A stretch of DNA of 64,000 nucleotides from Methanoregulaceae archaeon. GTDB taxonomy: Bacteria; Armatimonadota; Fimbriimonadia; Fimbriimonadales; Fimbriimonadaceae. This document shows, piece after piece, positions 60,762 to 64,000 of this stretch. The DNA lies in assembly GCA_020850325.1 (NCBI GenBank), contig JADZEW010000016.1, forward strand, positions 207,593-271,592. The letters run 5' to 3'. Each line of letters begins with the position of its first letter. The first letter of the stretch is position 1. The translations under genes were made by a program, and so were the position numbers. The notes beneath the pieces were generated by a model that worked only from the letters and a program-made list of their open reading frames with translations, did not search any database and was not told the origin of the DNA.

Positions 60762-61619
60762 TTGAGCGCCCCTTTAACCCAAGACAATATCGTCTTCGAC
60801 AAAGTCGAAGTGAAGTACTCGGAGTACGTCTATGCACTCCGAGGCGTCTCGCTGACGATTGCCCGTGGCGAGTTTGTGTTCCTCATGGGCCAAACCGGCA
60901 CCGGCAAGAGCACCCTGCTCAAGCTCCTGACTCGGGAAGTCAAGCCGACTTCGGGCCGAGTCCTTCTGTGGGGGCGTGAGATTGGCGGATTGCCAGAACG
61001 CGACGTCCCCGCGCTCCGCCGGGAAATGGGCATCGTCCCCCAAGACTTCGCCTTGCTGCCCCGAAAGCGAGTCTATGAGAATGTTGCTTACGCGATGCGC
61101 GCCATTGGCGCGACCCGTCGCGAGGTCCGCCGCCGCGTTCCTGAGATTCTCGAGCGTGTTCACATCGGCCACCGCGCGGACGCATTCCCGCACCAACTTT
61201 CCGGCGGCGAGCAGCAGCGCGTCGCGATCGGGCGTGCGCTCATCAACAACCCACCACTCCTGCTCGCCGATGAACCGACCGGCAACCTCGACCCCGCCCA
61301 TTCGTGGGAGATCATGGAGATCCTGATGGAGCTGAATCGCCGGGGCACCACGGTGATCGTGGCGACTCATGACCAGATGGTCGTCGAGCGGATGTCGAAG
61401 CGGGTTGTCAACATGCAGGGTGGCCTAGTCGTGTCGGATGTCACCCCGTCCGACGTCTCCGCCGAGGCGATCACTCAGCACGTGACCGCGGGCTGGGATG
61501 ACGAAGAGCCCGCCCACGAGGATCATCCGATCTTGGAGCCCGAACCGCCCGAAGAGTTCGAAGGGCCGATCCCGCTCGACGAAGAAGACCTCGAGCCTGA
61601 GGTACCGCCCCATGCTTGA
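60762..61619 (+). CDS. ftsE: Cell division ATP-binding protein FtsE with acidic C-terminal tail
   Basis: A 285-residue ABC ATPase: Walker [21 protein letters not shown], signature [20 protein letters not shown], Walker [21 protein letters not shown]. FtsE drives FtsX to activate peptidoglycan hydrolases at the septum. The core ends near residue 230; a tail of about 50 residues rich in Glu, Asp and Pro ([20 protein letters not shown]) is not found in usual FtsE. The start codon is TTG. It overlaps ftsX by eight bases. Confidence 0.93.
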   Translation: MSAPLTQDNIVFDKVEVKYSEYVYALRGVSLTIARGEFVFLMGQTGTGKSTLLKLLTREVKPTSGRVLLWGREIGGLPERDVPALRREMGIVPQDFALLPRKRVYENVAYAMRAIGATRREVRRRVPEILERVHIGHRADAFPHQLSGGEQQRVAIGRALINNPPLLLADEPTGNLDPAHSWEIMEILMELNRRGTTVIVATHDQMVVERMSKRVVNMQGGLVVSDVTPSDVSAEAITQHVTAGWDDEEPAHEDHPILEPEPPEEFEGPIPLDEEDLEPEVPPHA

Positions 61620-62484
61620 TCGCATCGAGTTCTTGCTGACCGAGGCGATCACCGCCATGCGCCGCAACTGGCTCATGTCGTTCGCCGCCATCAGCACCCT
61701 TGCCGTCGCGCTGTTCTTGCTTGGCGGATTGGGCTACGTGCTGATTCGCATGAATGCCGCTGCGGAGGATCTGTCGGGTCGCTTCGAAATGCGGGTCTGG
61801 CTGCGCGACGGCGTCAGCAAGCAGCAGATCTCCGAGATCGCGGCGGATATCCGAGCCATCAAGGGTGTCAAGGAAGCCCGGTGGGTCCCGCGCGATATCG
61901 AGTGGAAGCGCCAGATCGAGCTCACCCCCGAGGTCGCCTACTTCGACAACCCGTTCCCCGATTCCTTCAAGGTCATTCTCGCCGATATCTCGCTGGGACC
62001 CGAGGTGGAGTCGAAGATCAAGGCCTTGCCGCGGGTGGATGCCGTCGAGTACCTGCGGGCCGAGCAGCAATTCATGGAGCAGCTCATGAACTTCCTGCAG
62101 TGGCTCGCCACGTTTGTAGGCGGGCTGCTGATCGTAACGTCGGGCATCCTCATTTACAACGCAATCCGCATGAACATCTTGGCTCGTTGGCGGGAGGTGA
62201 GGATCATGGAGTTGGTCGGCGCGTCGCGTTCCACGATCCGAATTCCCTTCATTCTCGAGGGGATGTTGCAAGGGTTGCTGGGCGGATTCACGGCTTCGTT
62301 GCTCATCTTCGCCGCCCAACAGGCAGTTGCTGAGCAGCTCAAAGCGGTGTTGATGACCGCCGCTCTTCCTCGCTTCCCGATCGAGCTGGCGCTCGTCGTT
62401 TTGGGCGGGGCCGGCGTGGTGTTTGGCGGCTTTTGCAGCTTCCTCGCGGTGCGCGAACCGGTCCGTCGGCGTATGGGAGTATAG
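61612..62484 (+). CDS. ftsX: Cell division membrane protein FtsX
   Basis: A 290-residue FtsX: cytoplasmic N-terminus with LLTEAITAMRRNWLMSFAAI, four membrane segments, a large extracellular loop after the first (about residues 45-165), and the C-terminal REVRIMELVGASRSTIRIPF and MLQGLLGGFTASLLIFAA. I chose ATG 61612 since the family starts there; longer frames are inside ftsE. It partners FtsE and the next gene, a M23 peptidase. Confidence 0.93.
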   Translation: MLDRIEFLLTEAITAMRRNWLMSFAAISTLAVALFLLGGLGYVLIRMNAAAEDLSGRFEMRVWLRDGVSKQQISEIAADIRAIKGVKEARWVPRDIEWKRQIELTPEVAYFDNPFPDSFKVILADISLGPEVESKIKALPRVDAVEYLRAEQQFMEQLMNFLQWLATFVGGLLIVTSGILIYNAIRMNILARWREVRIMELVGASRSTIRIPFILEGMLQGLLGGFTASLLIFAAQQAVAEQLKAVLMTAALPRFPIELALVVLGGAGVVFGGFCSFLAVREPVRRRMGV

Positions 62485-62490
62485 GGTGGG

Positions 62491-63648
62491 ATGATGAAAG
62501 GGCGATGGATTGCCGTTTTGGCATTGATGGGAATCGTGTTTGCGGTGGCTCAGACCCCGCCTCCAAAGCCGGGCAATAGCAAGGCAAAGGTCGACACCCT
62601 CAAGACCGATCTGAAGTCGATTCAGAACAAGAAGGCGGCTGCTCAAAAGCAACTTCGCAGCGTCCGCGGCCAGATGCGCGTCGTCAAAGGCACGCTCTCC
62701 GACGTCACCTCGCGGATCGAGCGGCTCGAAAATGAGCTGAGCATCACCGCGAAGCAACTATCCCAGACCCGTGCCGAGCAGAAGCGGCTTGGCCAAGAGC
62801 TCGAGGTCCTCGGCGTTCGGCTGAAATCCCAAACCGAAGAGGCGCGCCGCCGGCTGAAGGTGATGCGCATTCGTGGGCAAGCCTCCTTCCTGTCGGCAAT
62901 CACCGGATCGCGCAACATGGGCGAACTCGCCTCACGCCGTTACCTCTTCGAGCGCGTCGCCAAGAAGGATCGCGAGTTGTTCGAGGAAGTCAAAGAACTG
63001 CGCGAAACCGTTGCCCAGCGCAAAGCGCGCAAAGACGCAACCGTGAAGCAGGTGACCTCGTTGCTCGCCCGACAGAAGGGACAAGAGCACGATCTCAAGG
63101 AATCGAAGGCCGATCAGCAGCATCTGTTGGTTCAGTTGCGGGGCAAAGAAGGCGACCTCAAAAAGCTGATCGCCCAACTCGACGCGGAAGAGAACGCGAT
63201 CGAGGCGACGATCGCCGCGTTTATGCGCCGCCCCGAGAACACGGCCGGGCTCACCAAGCCGAGTGGCCGGCTCTTGATGCCGGTCGCCGGGGCTCGCCTC
63301 GGCAGCGGTTTTGGGTTGCGGATGCACCCGATCCTCAAGTATCGCCGCATGCACAAGGGAGTCGATATCGGCGCCCGCACCGGCACCCCGATCCGCGCCG
63401 CCGCCGATGGCGTAGTGATCACGTCGACCACGATGCGCGGCTACGGAAAGGTCATTGTGCTCGCTCACGGCGGAGGCATTTCGACGCTGTATGCCCACTG
63501 CTCGGCGTTGCTGAAGGGCAATGGCGCGCGCGTGAAACGGGGCGAGATTATCGCCCGGGTGGGCTCGACGGGACTGTCAACGGGCCCGCACTTGCACTTC
63601 GAAGTCCACGTGAACGGCAAAGCCGTCAACCCCGCGGGTTGGTTGTAG
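62491..63648 (+). CDS. M23-family murein hydrolase activator/peptidase (EnvC-like)
   Basis: A 385-residue exported protein: signal peptide (IAVLALMGIVFAVAQTPP), a long coiled coil (about residues 25-250; KTDLKSIQNKKAAAQKQLRS, RIERLENELSITAKQLSQTR) and a C-terminal LytM domain with the zinc motifs MHKGVDIGARTGTPIRAAAD and TGPHLHFEVHVNG. The catalytic HxxxD and HxH motifs are complete, so it may be an active endopeptidase rather than only an activator. The order ftsE-ftsX-envC is a known division module. ATG 62491 or ATG 62494 may be used. Confidence 0.9.
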   Translation: MMKGRWIAVLALMGIVFAVAQTPPPKPGNSKAKVDTLKTDLKSIQNKKAAAQKQLRSVRGQMRVVKGTLSDVTSRIERLENELSITAKQLSQTRAEQKRLGQELEVLGVRLKSQTEEARRRLKVMRIRGQASFLSAITGSRNMGELASRRYLFERVAKKDRELFEEVKELRETVAQRKARKDATVKQVTSLLARQKGQEHDLKESKADQQHLLVQLRGKEGDLKKLIAQLDAEENAIEATIAAFMRRPENTAGLTKPSGRLLMPVAGARLGSGFGLRMHPILKYRRMHKGVDIGARTGTPIRAAADGVVITSTTMRGYGKVIVLAHGGGISTLYAHCSALLKGNGARVKRGEIIARVGSTGLSTGPHLHFEVHVNGKAVNPAGWL

Positions 63649-63656
63649 TCCTTACT

Positions 63657-63683
63657 CCCCCTCTCCGCTCCGCGGGGAGGGGG
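63657..63683 (+). repeat. Palindromic C-rich repeat after the M23 peptidase gene
   Basis: CCCCCTCTCC (63657-63666) pairs with GGGGAGGGGG (63674-63683) with one G-U. It lies nine bases after the M23 stop and may act as a transcription barrier. The 12-base core CTCCCCCTCTCC also occurs in the minus strand of the tmk insert. Confidence 0.65.
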
Positions 63684-63742
63684 TTGGGGGGTGGGGTCAT
63701 CCGCTCCGCGGCGAGGGGTACTCAGCTTCAATAACGAAGACT

Positions 63743-63762
63743 GCTCCCCTTCCAAGGGGAGC
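63743..63762 (+). repeat. Palindromic repeat, second unit
   Basis: A 20-base palindrome with 9-bp arms: GCTCCCCTT, centre CC, AAGGGGAGC. It lies in the same non-coding 276-base stretch (63649-63924), which holds no gene apart from the IS start. Confidence 0.65.
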
Positions 63763-63839
63763 TGGCGAGCGGAGCGAGCCTGAGGGGTAGCTGTAATCCT
63801 GGGCGATGTCATACGACCCCTCCCGGCCCTGACGGGCCA

Positions 63840-63864
63840 CCCTCCCCTTTGTTGAAGGGGAGGG
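63840..63864 (+). repeat. Palindromic repeat, third unit
   Basis: CCCTCCCCTT (63840-63849) pairs with AAGGGGAGGG (63855-63864), a perfect 10-bp stem. The following GAGGGGTACTCAG (63860-63872) is an exact copy of 63713-63725, 147 bases upstream, so these units seem to have been duplicated. Confidence 0.65.
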
Positions 63865-63886
63865 GTACTCAGATGGACTGAGCCCA

Positions 63887-64000
63887 ATTGAGTGGACACC
63901 TCATCCTACAGTGAGGTTGTCGATATGTCACGCAGATTTGCACGCGAGTGGAAGTTGAAGTTGTGCCGTCAGATCGTTGGCGGCGAGTTGTCTCGTACGA
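63887..64000 (+). mobile_element. 5' end of an IS3-family-like insertion sequence, cut by the window edge
   Basis: ATTGAGTGGACACCTCATCC precedes the partial transposase frame and is a plausible terminal inverted repeat. CCTCA and TGAGG arms (63899-63916) form a small inverted repeat. Only the first ~110 bases are seen, so the element's type and its far end are not known. Confidence 0.55.
63925..64000 (+). CDS. Transposase OrfA-like N-terminus, 3' partial
   Basis: The 25 codons in view read MSRRFAREWKLKLCRQIVGG then ELSRT, matching the start of IS3-family OrfA HTH proteins (RRxFxxExKLexvrxvxxGe). It continues beyond the window. This helix-turn-helix would bind the IS ends. Only a small part is visible, so subfamily is not assigned. 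Confidence 0.65.
   Translation, partial: MSRRFAREWKLKLCRQIVGGELSRT

Noticed and set aside
61471..62757. Long minus-strand open frame (about 430 codons) opposite ftsE, ftsX and the M23 gene
   Set aside because: ftsX and ftsE are unmistakable on the plus strand; the antisense translation is His/Asp-rich low-complexity sequence.
63649..63924. CRISPR array in the repeat-rich tail
   Set aside because: The repeats are palindromic units of different sequence with irregular spacing, not identical repeats with uniform spacers.
1..64000. tRNA, rRNA or prophage genes
   Set aside because: No cloverleaf-like or rRNA sequence and no phage structural or integrase gene was recognised on reading; a covariance-model scan was not possible here.

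Overview
The window reads as a chromosomal stretch of a GC-rich Gram-negative-type bacterium, most likely an Armatimonadota member near Fimbriimonas; this is inference from gene content, not a placement. Supporting signs are two PEP-CTERM proteins, a type II prepilin-like protein with the FADGS C-terminal signature, several large secreted proteins with signal or lipoprotein peptides, and envelope genes implying LPS (kdsD for Kdo, a PagL-like lipid A deacylase). Coding density is very high. Genes often overlap by 4 bases, and several convergent pairs share or abut their stop codons. No tRNA, rRNA, CRISPR array or prophage was seen, and no gene-free stretch exceeds about 280 bases.

Layout. 0-13 kb: a large beta-propeller surface protein, an MFS transporter, a Gfo/Idh/MocA oxidoreductase, rhamnulokinase, pdxT divergent from arginase-kdsD, and a hybrid histidine kinase. 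13-25 kb: a lone rplK with a strong terminator, metY, an AraC regulator, queD overlapping a NanE-ROK kinase fusion, uvrB, folK and hslU (no hslV). 25-42 kb: secreted and PEP-CTERM proteins, a CBS/CorC protein, pagL, der, an amidase, pstSCA (no pstB), a 655-residue lipoprotein, cysteine dioxygenase with a YeiH-type exporter. 42-52.7 kb: a long minus-strand run of rocD, ABC ATPase, ABC permease, a SecD-like protein, four related secreted or lipid-anchored proteins and rodA; then a methyltransferase and ribE. 52.7-64 kb: GH31 glucosidase, a family 4 uracil-DNA glycosylase, tmk, xylulokinase, a DapA-family aldolase, ispE, ftsE-ftsX-M23 peptidase, a repeat mosaic and the 5' end of an insertion sequence.

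Points of most interest. (1) At least eleven genes have a TANNNT -10-like hexamer only 6-8 bases before the chosen start codon, which predicts leaderless mRNAs. (2) tmk carries a 69-base in-frame insert with a hairpin, sharing a 12-base core with the palindromic repeat at the window end. (3) Four adjacent exported proteins share an xxGxGxV motif and look like tandem diverged paralogues in an operon-like run with a SecD-like protein, next to an ABC exporter and rodA. (4) The pstS leader holds a 17-bp stem that buries the ribosome binding site, overlapping TTAACA direct repeats that could be a Pho box.

Metabolic links: arginase and ornithine aminotransferase together would take arginine to glutamate semialdehyde; cysteine dioxygenase is translationally coupled to a YeiH-family exporter, suggesting disposal of sulfite-type products; ftsE-ftsX-M23 is the usual division-linked peptidoglycan hydrolase module.
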